DNA of 64,000 nt from Chryseobacterium kimseyorum (GTDB taxonomy: Bacteria; Bacteroidota; Bacteroidia; Flavobacteriales; Weeksellaceae). The notes under the pieces are model-generated. The model ran no database searches and had not been told where the DNA came from. It saw only the letters and a list, made by a program, of their open reading frames with translations. The stretch covers positions 62,001 through 126,000 of the forward strand of contig NZ_JAPDHW010000009.1 of the NCBI RefSeq assembly GCF_025971945.1, read 5' to 3'. The translations under genes and the position numbers were made by a program. Shown in pieces: positions 8,301 to 15,765 of this stretch (positions are counted from its first letter, which is position 1; each line of letters opens with the position of its first letter).

Positions 8301-11300
8301 TATTGTTCCGAGAGAAAAAAGTGTGACCAGTGTTAATGTTCAGTTTCAGGTTGTTGCTTTCAATGATGTACAGACAAAAACAGTTAATTTAAAAATAAAA
8401 GATACCGAACAGCCATTGAAAATAGAAAAAGTGACATTTAGAGATAAAATAGAGCCCAATTCTAAAGAAAAATGGTCGGTAAAAATTTCAGGAAATGACA
8501 AGGAAAAAGTCAATGCTGAAGTTTTAGCGAATATGTATGACATGTCTTTGGATCAGTTTGATGTAAATACTTTTTATTGGGAAAAATTGTATATGCCTTA
8601 TTCATATAATAGTTCTTATGATATTAGAGAATATTTATTGCAGAAAAATTATCAGAAAAGAACTGAATATTATAATAAGAAATTTGTAGCAGTTCCGCAA
8701 TTTAACTGGTTTGACGGAAGATTTCTAGGATCGGGACTTGATCATGATGGAGATGGTATTTTAGATGGAGTTGATGCGTGTCCTACAGTTCCTGGGTATT
8801 CAGAATACAGTGGTTGTCCAAAACCTAAAATGGCTACAGCAATGGAGGTAGAATCAAGCATTGCTTATCCTGCACCTTCAAGAATGAAATTGCAGAGTTT
8901 GAGAGTAGATGATGCTGCAATTAATATTTTGAATTCTGGAAGACAGTTGACAGAAGCTGAAAAAATGCAGTATACAGATGTATTTGATCCCAATAAATTA
9001 TTTGAAGCTGAACTTAGTAAAATCCCAGTCCGTCAAAATCTTAACGAAACCGCATTTTTCTACCCAGATTTAAAAACCGATGCAGAAGGAAACGTCAACT
9101 TCGAATTTACTTCTCCGGAAGCTTTGACAAAGTGGAAATTGATGTTCCTTGCTCACACAAAAGACGCAAGAGCAGCAACTTTGGAGAAAGAAGTGATAAC
9201 GCAGAAAGAATTTTCGGTTACTCCAAATTATCCGAGATTTTTAAGAGAAGGAGATGAATTGAATCTGCAATCTAAATTATCAAATTTAACGAGCAAAAAA
9301 TTAAATGGTTCTGCGAGTTTACAGATCTTAGATGCTTTTACCAATGAAGATATTTCCTCAAAATTTGGTTTAAATTCAAGCGTTCAGAATTTTGATTTAA
9401 ATGAAAACGGAAATTCAGCATTAACGTGGAAAGTAAAAGTTCCCAACAATGTTTCGTCAATTATTTTGAAAGTGGTTGCCAAAGCAGGACAGTATTCTGA
9501 TGGCGAACAGAAAGCAATCGCTATTCTTCCAAACAGAATGCTAGTGACAGATGCCTTGCCGATTTTTGTAAAAGAAGGTGAAACGAAAACTTTTGTCCTG
9601 GAAAATCTTAAAAATACCAATTCAACAACGATTTCAAATGTTTCAAATACTCTGGAATTGACAACAAACCCAATTTGGGAAATTATGTTTGCGCTTCCAA
9701 GTCTGAAAAATGATCAGAACAATTCTGCAGATGTAATTTTCAATAAATGGTTTGCTGATGTTTTGGCTTCTGAAATTTTTAAAGCCAATCCGAAACTGAA
9801 AACTGTTTTTGAAGAATATCAAAATAAAGGATTATTAAATTCAAATCTTGAAAAAAATCAGGAACTGAAACAGTTATTATTGGATGAAACTCCTTGGGTT
9901 TTGGAAAGTAAAAATGAGGAAGAGCAAATGCAAAAACTGGCATTGTTGTTTGATGCCAACACCATGAAAAATTCAATCGGTCAGGATTGGGATGATTTCA
10001 AAAAACTGCAAAATCCGGATGGCGGTTTCTCTTGGTATCAGGGTTACCCGAGTTCTTACGGAACTTCGTTATATATTCTTAAAAATTTAGGAAAAATCAA
10101 TCTTTGGTTAAAAGATGGGGCGAAAGACTATCAGTCATCAGAGCAGAGCGAATTGATTGCAAAACTGATTGGTTACGTTGATAATGAAATCAATAAATAC
10201 TATGATACTTCGGCTAAGCTCAGTGCAGGCAAAGAAAATGTCATCAACAACTGGACTTTAGATTATCTCGACACCAGAAATTATTGGGAAAAACAATATC
10301 CTTTAAAAGAAAAAGGAGCAACGCTGAAATCTTTGGTAAAACAAAAAGCAAAAACAACAAAAATCACTGATTTTACTTTCTTCGGACTGTATCGTGTCGC
10401 TTTGTTGATGAACGATTATGGCTTGAAAGATGTTTCAGATAAATTATTAAATTATTTAAAAGAAACTTCAGTGGATTCAAAAACTCAAGGTGTTTACTGG
10501 AAACAGAATTTGGATGACTGGGGATGGTTCAGTTCAAAAGTAGTGAATCATGCAGGTGCTTTGGAAGCTTTTAATAAACTAAAACCAAACGATCAGAAAT
10601 TCATCGAAGAGATGAAAATCTGGCTGATTACGCAGAAAGAAGTGAATTCTTGGGGAAGTTCCAGAGGAACATCAGAAGTGATTTTTACGATTCTAAATTC
10701 AGGGAAGTCATGGACTTCAGCAGAAAGCGACAAAGCGACTATTGTGTGGGGAGGAAAAGAAGTAAAACCGGAAACGCAGGCAACAGGTTATGTAAAATCA
10801 ACTTTGAAAACTGATGTTTTAGATAAGAATTTAGCGACAGTTACCGTAACTAAACCAGGTGCTGGAATCGTTCAGGGTGGTTTATTCTGGCAGTACTATG
10901 AAGATTTAGATAAAATAAAATCTTCTGAAAATTATATCTCCATAACGAAAGAACTGTACAGAAAAATCAAAACAGTAAACGGCGAAGAATTGCAGAAAAT
11001 ATCAGCAGAAACTCCGTTGAAAGTTGGTGATAAAGTGACGGTAAGAATGATTTTAAACACCGATCGCGCGATGGAATTTATCCACATTAAAGATATGAGA
11101 GCGGCAGGATTTGAACCGTTGGATGTGATTTCCGGTTATCAGTGGAAAAATAATTTGGGCTATTACCAGTCGACGAAGGATGCTTCAACCAACTTTTATA
11201 TTCAGTCGATGCCGAAAGGAAGATATGTGTTTGAGTATGATTTTGTAGCCAATGCATCCGGTAAATTCTCAAACGGAATTACCACCATGCAAAACTATTA

Positions 11301-11355
11301 CGCACCGCAAATGAATGCGCACACGCAAGGCACTAAAGTGCAAATTGTGGAATAA
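5356..11355 (+). CDS. Alpha-2-macroglobulin-like protein, thioester site absent, with a thrombospondin type 3 repeat
   Basis: A 1999-residue secreted protein. Residues 1-23 are a signal peptide ending FS|Q. The MG2 domain with DRSIYRPGQTVYFK lies near 553-640, and the A2M domain with PEALTKWKLMFLAHTKDARA near 1255-1275. A terpenoid-cyclase-like helical region follows, and a C-terminal domain occupies about 1880-1999. Family members trap proteases by bait cleavage, often with a Cys-Gln thioester. Here the expected CxEQ position (about 1446-1470) reads LPSLKNDQNNSADVIFNKW, so no thioester cysteine is present. An aspartate-rich insert DHDGDGILDGVDACP near 1129-1143 is a thrombospondin type 3 calcium-binding repeat. 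Ecotin follows 42 bases later. A defence role against foreign proteases is inferred. Confidence 0.88.
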   Translation: MQRYSKILFPILLLLNFSLVFSQSYYDQQWKKVQENSAKGTYKSNLPTILEIQNKAMKENNALQLIRSLKTEFIIVNQTSDDDKNNSASQFFVKLQNVEKNLKGDDLLFYKVMMSGFLLDYYNEHSWEINGRTNMNSQDVSQIETWSKLDFKNYLNKNFNELDQQSQALKKVSLGKYKDAFSNTTDISYFPTLLDWYSLKKVSFLSDSGLYTKNELTENRSTINTIFDELITQNEGNAKLYFMHQKLSENCQFSQCKDKLEQLQNLAKSNIDGDYKVLVMEEIMDELVIKNKQKEALAIANQAKTQFPKSAFLNNIKNKENQIANPYLSIKYEQQTQADKPIHLVAEFKNVSEFSLSIYEVKDDLFSFMQYARNPYNNAFAKVKKTLLKKETFSLSDPKDYQIHKTSLEVKSLPSGIYVAEYSVAGSDKKDLDSNQNFHFFVSNHKIIYQSKNDRNQSSNELKLVSAENGKPVNNENLTFYEFVENKTLNKIAGKTDEKGVFKFPATASTDYYRTFLIQQPKTNDFQIMEVYGNRGNVVEYNPHAEIRTEAQIFTDRSIYRPGQTVYFKVINTRIDKDIESVVSNLKQKITLKDTNNQEVSFQDFTTNEFGSYHGSFMLPKGKLNGSFTISTDGNSSGYRYFQVEEYKRPKFEVTFEPVKEEYKYGQTIELKGKAMMFSGVALSNTYVSYEIKKQNIRWRYFPWYPNDNDNENSILGDVKTNEKGEFTIKLDLKKDEKLEGIQIDNYQISASATDINGETQTANTNLKVASVSHYIKTDDIKNTFADENVKLKVETKNYNEQNLKKSYEVKLSKLEAPNRIFRDNFKTEIQNLPKFSKEEFISKFPHDLFDKNDEFENWKSTIVFEKTQQPTTDSEKQPNNLDLGKLKAGDYQLELYNIEGKDTIKSTQNFSVWDKKTLQPNQKTFLTVLEPKDEFSRGEKAKIFVYSAIPDALANVFIQDGLGKTISEVQKFKNGILEYSIIVPREKSVTSVNVQFQVVAFNDVQTKTVNLKIKDTEQPLKIEKVTFRDKIEPNSKEKWSVKISGNDKEKVNAEVLANMYDMSLDQFDVNTFYWEKLYMPYSYNSSYDIREYLLQKNYQKRTEYYNKKFVAVPQFNWFDGRFLGSGLDHDGDGILDGVDACPTVPGYSEYSGCPKPKMATAMEVESSIAYPAPSRMKLQSLRVDDAAINILNSGRQLTEAEKMQYTDVFDPNKLFEAELSKIPVRQNLNETAFFYPDLKTDAEGNVNFEFTSPEALTKWKLMFLAHTKDARAATLEKEVITQKEFSVTPNYPRFLREGDELNLQSKLSNLTSKKLNGSASLQILDAFTNEDISSKFGLNSSVQNFDLNENGNSALTWKVKVPNNVSSIILKVVAKAGQYSDGEQKAIAILPNRMLVTDALPIFVKEGETKTFVLENLKNTNSTTISNVSNTLELTTNPIWEIMFALPSLKNDQNNSADVIFNKWFADVLASEIFKANPKLKTVFEEYQNKGLLNSNLEKNQELKQLLLDETPWVLESKNEEEQMQKLALLFDANTMKNSIGQDWDDFKKLQNPDGGFSWYQGYPSSYGTSLYILKNLGKINLWLKDGAKDYQSSEQSELIAKLIGYVDNEINKYYDTSAKLSAGKENVINNWTLDYLDTRNYWEKQYPLKEKGATLKSLVKQKAKTTKITDFTFFGLYRVALLMNDYGLKDVSDKLLNYLKETSVDSKTQGVYWKQNLDDWGWFSSKVVNHAGALEAFNKLKPNDQKFIEEMKIWLITQKEVNSWGSSRGTSEVIFTILNSGKSWTSAESDKATIVWGGKEVKPETQATGYVKSTLKTDVLDKNLATVTVTKPGAGIVQGGLFWQYYEDLDKIKSSENYISITKELYRKIKTVNGEELQKISAETPLKVGDKVTVRMILNTDRAMEFIHIKDMRAAGFEPLDVISGYQWKNNLGYYQSTKDASTNFYIQSMPKGRYVFEYDFVANASGKFSNGITTMQNYYAPQMNAHTQGTKVQIVE
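5359..5386 (-). promoter_or_regulatory. Promoter of the UbiA-like/recF/DUF721 operon, inside the macroglobulin gene
   Basis: On the minus strand TTG (5386-5384), a 17-base spacer and TATCTTTG (5366-5359) give a full Bacteroidota -33/-7 promoter. It points at the UbiA-like start at 5337, leaving a leader of roughly 15 bases. It overlaps codons 2-11 of the divergent plus-strand gene, which encode its signal peptide. Confidence 0.62.
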
Positions 11356-11397
11356 TTTTTGACTTTAAGGAATTACTCATTTTTAACTGATATAATT

Positions 11398-11886
11398 ATG
11401 AAATTTTTAAAAACCATATCTGCCTTTTTGATGATATTTTTTATGGCAAATATTTCGGCTCAGAAGAAAACTGAAAAGTTTGAAAAGCTTCAGATTGAAA
11501 TGTTTCCAAAAGCAAAAGAAGGCTTAAAACAAGTGTACATCCAATTGCCAGTTGCAAAAAACGAAAGTGATTTAAAAGTAGAGTTTTTCGTTGGAGTTGA
11601 AAAATTACTGGATTGCAATAAGCATTTTTTACTAGGAGAAGTAACTACTCAGGATTTGCAGGGTTGGGGCTACAATTATTATGAAGTAGAATATAAAGGG
11701 GAAACGGGCGGTACGCTGATGGGTTGTCCGGATCAGAAAAAGACCAGAAAATTTGTTTCTCTACAACCTGAAATTGTTAGATACAACAGTAAATTGCCTC
11801 TGGTTTTTTACATTCCTAAAGATATGGAAGTTCGGTACAGAATTTTACGTCCGGATGCTGCGATGAAAAAAGCGGTTCAGAAGTAG
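11398..11886 (+). CDS. eco: Ecotin-type serine protease inhibitor
   Basis: A 162-residue secreted inhibitor of trypsin-fold serine proteases. I place the start at the ATG at 11398, because it begins a clean signal peptide ending SA|Q; an upstream TTG in frame (11359) would spoil it. Conserved ecotin text includes FPKAKEGLKQ, VEKLLDCNKH, LQGWGYNYYEV, GCPDQKKTRKFV and RYNSKLPLVFYIP. The two cysteines of the family disulfide are present. The reactive loop reads GTLMGCPD, so by alignment to the E. coli protein (STMMACPD) the P1 residue is Leu instead of Met. It follows the macroglobulin gene on the same strand without a terminator, so they probably form an operon. Confidence 0.93.
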   Translation: MKFLKTISAFLMIFFMANISAQKKTEKFEKLQIEMFPKAKEGLKQVYIQLPVAKNESDLKVEFFVGVEKLLDCNKHFLLGEVTTQDLQGWGYNYYEVEYKGETGGTLMGCPDQKKTRKFVSLQPEIVRYNSKLPLVFYIPKDMEVRYRILRPDAAMKKAVQK

Positions 11887-11910
11887 TTCCTAAATAAATA
11901 AAATATTCAG

Positions 11911-11940
11911 CTCCTCACATATTTTGTGGGGAGTTTTTTG
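11911..11940 (+). terminator. Intrinsic terminator after ecotin
   Basis: CTCCTCACA (11911-11919) pairs with TGTGGGGAG (11925-11933) with one G-U pair, followed by TTTTTT. It closes the macroglobulin-ecotin unit. Confidence 0.85.
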
Positions 11941-12020
11941 TTGCAATTTGAAGCAATGATTTATTCTGTAATTCACAACTCAAGATTAAAAACAATTATT
12001 AAAATCACCTGAAATAATAT

Positions 12021-12028
12021 TATATTTG
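12021..12028 (+). promoter_or_regulatory. -7 promoter box of the DUF1569 gene
   Basis: TATATTTG matches TAnnTTTG and lies 22 bases before the ATG at 12051. No TTG at the right spacing was found. Confidence 0.4.
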
Positions 12029-12050
12029 TTTCTATACAATTTGATAAACT

Positions 12051-12506
12051 ATGGAAAACGTATTTGATGCGAAAGATGCTCAGAATTACATCAATAGAAT
12101 AAATAATTTAGTGGAAGATACACACGGTTTGTGGGGCAGGATGACGGTTGATCAGATGTTGGCGCACTGCTGCATCACTTACGAAATGGTTTATGAACCA
12201 GAAAAACATAAAAAACCCGGATCTATTGCAAAATTTATTTTAAAAAGATTTGTGAAACCTAAAGTGGTAGGCGATAAAGCCTATCCGAGAGATTCTCCTA
12301 CGGCACCACAGTTTGTGATCACTGGAAGGAGAAGTTTTGATGACGAGAAAAAGAGATTGATCGGGTTTATTCAGAAAACACAGCAGTTGGGAGCATCAGC
12401 TTTTCATGAGAAAGAATCGTTTTCTTTTGGAAAACTGAAGTCAGACGAATGGAACAATATGTTTGCAAAACATTTGAATCATCATTTGGCACAGTTTGGA
12501 GTTTAA
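12051..12506 (+). CDS. DUF1569 (DinB-superfamily) protein
   Basis: A 151-residue cytoplasmic protein that looks like DUF1569 in the DinB/YfiT four-helix superfamily, whose members often bind a metal through histidines. Visible histidines in suitable places are in MTVDQMLAHCC near residue 33-43 and in the C-terminal KHLNHHLAQFG. There is no signal peptide. The function of the family is not known; related proteins act in thiol-dependent detoxification. A secreted protein follows 11 bases later, so the two may be cotranscribed. Confidence 0.72.
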   Translation: MENVFDAKDAQNYINRINNLVEDTHGLWGRMTVDQMLAHCCITYEMVYEPEKHKKPGSIAKFILKRFVKPKVVGDKAYPRDSPTAPQFVITGRRSFDDEKKRLIGFIQKTQQLGASAFHEKESFSFGKLKSDEWNNMFAKHLNHHLAQFGV

Positions 12507-12517
12507 ATAAAATAAAG

Positions 12518-12988
12518 ATGAAAAAACTTTTACTGCTATTCGTCTTGATGTCCAGTTTTATCTGGGCTCAAATGCCCAACATTGCCAATGTCTGGACAAA
12601 CAATTCAAGACCTTATATCGGAACAATCGGGACTGATAATGAAACCATTAAACTGAAAATAGAAATCTCTGAACAGAACAGAAAAAATGATCAGGAGTAC
12701 TTTGTTTCCGGCTATTCGTTGGTTGAAAACAATACTTCAAAATATGAAGGCAAGTTGAAGATCACCAAGTACAAAGACGGAAAGAGAAAAGGGGTCGTTT
12801 ATGGTGATTACGAGTTGGCTGAAGAAAACAAAGGCAAACATTCAGGCATTTTTACAGGAAAGTTTATCTATACTTTTAAGTGGAATAAAAAGACCGAAAA
12901 AATTGAAAATCCATACATCGAATTCATCGGAAACTGGAAAAGCTATGATGGAACTTTAGATTTTAAAACCAATTTAAAAAACCAGTAA
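12518..12988 (+). CDS. Secreted protein of unknown function
   Basis: A 156-residue protein whose start I place at the ATG at 12518, where a typical signal peptide (MKKLLLLFVLMSSFIWA|Q) begins; an in-frame ATG upstream at 12449 lies inside the previous gene. The mature part is rich in beta-prone, lysine-rich text and ends EFIGNWKSYDGTLDF, which suggests a small beta-sandwich or lipocalin-like protein. I do not recognise a family. It ends two bases before the next gene, so the two are probably coexpressed. Confidence 0.7.
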   Translation: MKKLLLLFVLMSSFIWAQMPNIANVWTNNSRPYIGTIGTDNETIKLKIEISEQNRKNDQEYFVSGYSLVENNTSKYEGKLKITKYKDGKRKGVVYGDYELAEENKGKHSGIFTGKFIYTFKWNKKTEKIENPYIEFIGNWKSYDGTLDFKTNLKNQ

Positions 12989-12990
12989 TC

Positions 12991-13389
12991 ATGTTAAGAG
13001 TTATATTAGGAGTTGTCGGAGGAATTATTGCCGGTTCCCTCTGTATCTGGGGCGTGGAAACGCTCAATCATATTCTACATCCTTATCCTGCCGGAATGGA
13101 GGCAAATGATATGGAAGCATTCAAATCGTACATCGAGAATCTGCCGTTCCTCGGTAAATTTATGGTGATTGTGGGATATGCGGTAGGAGCGTTAGTTTCA
13201 GGATTTATTTCCACGAAAATCGCAAAAAACGGAAAACCTACAGCGGCAGTTATTTGCGGACTGATTTTTCTTTCGTTTACCATTTACAATATGATGGTTT
13301 TACCTACACCCATTTGGTTCTGGATTTTAGGAATTTTGGTTTGGACATTAGTGTTAGCAGGATATAGATTGGCTTCATCAAAGAAATAA
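12991..13389 (+). CDS. Small four-helix membrane protein, function unknown
   Basis: A 132-residue protein with four predicted membrane helices: residues 3-25, about 52-72, 83-103 and 108-126. The first helix is glycine-rich (GVVGGIIAGSLCIWG) and a loop HPYPAGMEAND follows it. No catalytic motif is visible. The text resembles small hypothetical inner-membrane proteins common in Flavobacteriia. It starts two bases after the preceding secreted-protein gene. Confidence 0.68.
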   Translation: MLRVILGVVGGIIAGSLCIWGVETLNHILHPYPAGMEANDMEAFKSYIENLPFLGKFMVIVGYAVGALVSGFISTKIAKNGKPTAAVICGLIFLSFTIYNMMVLPTPIWFWILGILVWTLVLAGYRLASSKK

Positions 13390-13506
13390 CCACGAGTAAG
13401 CAAATTGAATTTTAGTATTATTTTAAATAGTAATATCAGATTATCGCACTTAAATGTTTGACTTTGAGAAAGATATTTATTTTTTAGGTTTAAAAAACAT
13501 CAACAT

Positions 13507-13878
13507 ATGAAATTAGGAGCATTCTCCATCAGCTTGAGCGTGAAAGATTTAGATAAGTCTAAAGATTTCTATGAAAAATTAGGTTTCACCACGATGGGCG
13601 GAAGTATGGAGAGCAATTATCTTATCATGAAAAACGGAAGTACATTAATTGGTCTCTTCAAAGCTATGTTTGACGGAAATATGCTGACCTTTAATCCTGG
13701 TTGGGATGAAAATGCTCAAAATCTTGAAGCGTTTGATGATGTGCGGGATATTCAGAAACACCTGCAAGAAAATCAGGTTGTTTTGGAAAAATCAGCAGAC
13801 GAAACAACTTCAGGACCCGAACATATTTTCCTTAAAGATCCCGACGGAAATATGATTTTGATAGACCAGCATAGATAA
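13507..13878 (+). CDS. VOC family (glyoxalase/bleomycin-resistance fold) protein
   Basis: A 123-residue vicinal-oxygen-chelate protein with the beta-alpha-beta-beta-beta pattern. It opens with SISLSVKDLDKSKDFYEKLGF and ends in FLKDPDGNMILIDQH, both typical. VOC proteins are small metal-binding enzymes or drug-binding proteins; substrate cannot be inferred. It stands alone, about 115 bases from each neighbour. The following gap holds short direct repeats (CAACTATCAACTATCAACC). Confidence 0.85.
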   Translation: MKLGAFSISLSVKDLDKSKDFYEKLGFTTMGGSMESNYLIMKNGSTLIGLFKAMFDGNMLTFNPGWDENAQNLEAFDDVRDIQKHLQENQVVLEKSADETTSGPEHIFLKDPDGNMILIDQHR

Positions 13879-13984
13879 TAGTTAGAGTGAGTAATGAGTA
13901 ATAGGATAAGATATTTTCATCATCAACTATCAACTATCAACCATTAACCAAAAAAAATAAACACAAAAACTTTAAATAAAAATT

Positions 13985-14434
13985 ATGGCAACAGTAAACG
14001 TTTATCTAACCTTTAACGGAAATTGCAGGCAGGCATTTGAATTTTACAAATCTGTTTTCGGTGGCGAATTTCCATACATCGGAACTTTTGGAGAAATGCC
14101 TCCGCAGGAAGGAAAAGAAATGTCTCAGGAAGATCAGGACAAAATCATGCATGTAACTCTCCCGATTTCAAAAGAAACTGTTCTGATGGGAAGCGATACC
14201 AACGGTGAATGGGCTTCCAGTCTGAAGGTGGGAAACAATTTCTCAGTTTCGATCAATGCAGCTTCTAAAGACGAAGCAGATCAGCTCTACAACGGGTTAT
14301 CCCAGAACGGACAAATAACCATGCCTCTTGCAGAAACTTTCTGGGGCGCCTATTTTGGAATGTTTACCGATCAGTTTGGCATAAATTGGATGGTGAATTA
14401 TGACGATCCTGCGAAAATGGAGCAGCACCCTTAG
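13985..14434 (+). CDS. VOC family protein, PhnB type
   Basis: A 149-residue PhnB-like VOC protein. The N-terminus NVYLTFNGNCRQAFEFYKSVFGGEF and the C-terminal YFGMFTDQFGINWMVNY are diagnostic of this subfamily, which is often annotated as a 3-demethylubiquinone methyltransferase-like domain. The enzymatic role is unknown. It is probably transcribed alone, since a strong terminator follows at 14469-14500. It is a distant relative, not a recent duplicate, of the VOC gene just upstream. Confidence 0.87.
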   Translation: MATVNVYLTFNGNCRQAFEFYKSVFGGEFPYIGTFGEMPPQEGKEMSQEDQDKIMHVTLPISKETVLMGSDTNGEWASSLKVGNNFSVSINAASKDEADQLYNGLSQNGQITMPLAETFWGAYFGMFTDQFGINWMVNYDDPAKMEQHP

Positions 14435-14468
14435 TATTTATTTTTTGAGTAAACGAAATAGAAAAAAC

Positions 14469-14500
14469 AAACCGACACTTATTTTGTCGGTTTTGATTTT
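14469..14500 (+). terminator. Intrinsic terminator after the PhnB-type VOC gene
   Basis: AAACCGACA (14469-14477) pairs perfectly with TGTCGGTTT (14485-14493), followed by TGATTTT. The right arm overlaps the -33 box of the next promoter. Confidence 0.8.
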
Positions 14501-14512
14501 AATATATCTTTG
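14484..14512 (+). promoter_or_regulatory. Promoter of the DUF1398 gene
   Basis: TTG (14484-14486), an 18-base spacer and TATCTTTG (14505-14512) give a full Bacteroidota promoter. It begins within the right arm of the upstream terminator and leaves a leader of about 35 bases. Confidence 0.65.
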
Positions 14513-14550
14513 CACTCCTAAAAATTTATTATCACTTAAAATACAAACAA

Positions 14551-14943
14551 ATGAAATTCACAATTGAAGAAATTAAAGCAGAGCACCAAAAAGTAAAAAG
14601 TGGAGCCGACTTCCCTAAGTACATTCAGGCAATCAAAGATCTTGGTGTTTCCCATTACACCGCTTACGTTGCAGATGGCAATACGGAATATTTTGATTCT
14701 GAAAATCATTCTGCAGATACCGGAAGCAAGTATGAAGCTTTGTCTGTTTCAGAAGATCTTAATCTGGACAACTTTAAATTACGTTTAAAACTTCACCAGC
14801 AGGGAGGTACAGATTATATGACATTCTGTAAAGACTGCGCAGAAAATGGAGTAGAAGGCTGGAAAATGGATTTAAATGAAATGACCTGTACATATTTTGA
14901 TTTAAAAGGAAATCATATTCTAGAAGAAATAGTTCCTTCATAG
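14551..14943 (+). CDS. DUF1398 (YbcV-like) protein
   Basis: A 130-residue cytoplasmic protein of the DUF1398 family. Conserved stretches are HQKVKSGADFPKYIQ near residue 11-25, LGVSHYTAYVADG near 31-43, HQQGGTDYMTFC near 80-91 and GVEGWKMDLNEMTCTYFD near 98-115. The family is widespread and has no firmly assigned function. The gene is monocistronic, with its own promoter and no close neighbour downstream. Confidence 0.86.
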   Translation: MKFTIEEIKAEHQKVKSGADFPKYIQAIKDLGVSHYTAYVADGNTEYFDSENHSADTGSKYEALSVSEDLNLDNFKLRLKLHQQGGTDYMTFCKDCAENGVEGWKMDLNEMTCTYFDLKGNHILEEIVPS

Positions 14944-14989
14944 GTTACTTTTTTGTTACTGTCTGAAAATTCAGTTTTTAACTTATTAT

Positions 14990-15020
14990 TTGTCGTTATT
15001 GATTTAAAGTATTAAATTTG
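14990..15020 (+). promoter_or_regulatory. Promoter of the DUF2490 gene
   Basis: TTG (14990-14992), a 20-base spacer and TAAATTTG (15013-15020), about 37 bases before the start codon at 15058. Confidence 0.5.
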
Positions 15021-15057
15021 TTACTTACGATAGATAATAATTATAAAAGAACATAAC

Positions 15058-15732
15058 ATGAAGATTTTCAGGCAGTTGACGCTTCTTATTTTCATAAGTA
15101 TTTCAACATATTCTTTTGCTCAGAATAGCGATCTGGGTGCATGGTATATGTATTTCGGAAATAATAAGATCACTAAAAAACTGAATTTTCATAATGAAAT
15201 TCAATACCGAAACTTTGATGGTATCGGTGATCTGGAACAGCTTCTCATCCGTACAGGAATTGGATACGATTTAACTGAAAATAACAACAATATTTTATTA
15301 GGTTATGGTTTTATTTTGAGCCAGCCTTACGTCAACGGTGAAAAATCTGAGAATATCGAGCACCGTATTTTCCAGCAGTATATTACGAAACAGAAATTGG
15401 GCAGAGTCAATCTTCAGCACCGTTACCGTTTAGAAGAACGTTTTTTACAGGATGACTTCAGAATGAGATTCCGATATTACTTAGGCCTGAATATTCCTGT
15501 TACCAATAAAGAAATGCTGCCGAAAACTCTGTACATTTCAGCTTACAACGAGATATTTCTGCATGCAGACAGTCCGGTCTTCGATAGGAATCGGGTGTAC
15601 GGAGCTTTAGGATTTGTCATTAATAAAAATATGAGAATTGAAGCAGGTTACATGAATCAGATTCAGGAAAACAAAAACCGCGGACAGATACAGATCGGTT
15701 TTTACAACAATATTCCCTTTACCAAAAACTAA
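15058..15732 (+). CDS. DUF2490 outer-membrane beta-barrel protein
   Basis: A 224-residue protein with a signal peptide ending SFA|Q. The body consists of alternating beta-strand text with YRNFDGIGDLEQLLIRTGIGYDL, RYRLEERF and FRYYLGLNIP. This matches DUF2490, predicted to form a small outer-membrane barrel. The length is normal. It precedes the bestrophin gene by 33 bases on the same strand, so they are probably cotranscribed. The transported substrate, if any, is unknown. Confidence 0.82.
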   Translation: MKIFRQLTLLIFISISTYSFAQNSDLGAWYMYFGNNKITKKLNFHNEIQYRNFDGIGDLEQLLIRTGIGYDLTENNNNILLGYGFILSQPYVNGEKSENIEHRIFQQYITKQKLGRVNLQHRYRLEERFLQDDFRMRFRYYLGLNIPVTNKEMLPKTLYISAYNEIFLHADSPVFDRNRVYGALGFVINKNMRIEAGYMNQIQENKNRGQIQIGFYNNIPFTKN

Positions 15733-15765
15733 ATTAAATAACTTTAAAACACAAAAAACAAAAAA

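Noticed and set aside
11359..11397. Upstream TTG extension of ecotin
   Set aside because: It adds a stretch in front of a clean signal peptide; the ATG at 11398 fits better.
12449..12517. Upstream ATG extension of the secreted protein at 12.5 kb
   Set aside because: It overlaps the previous gene and hides the signal peptide.
13879..13984. CAACTATCAACTATCAACC repeat as a CRISPR-like array
   Set aside because: Only two or three short degenerate units without spacers of regular length.
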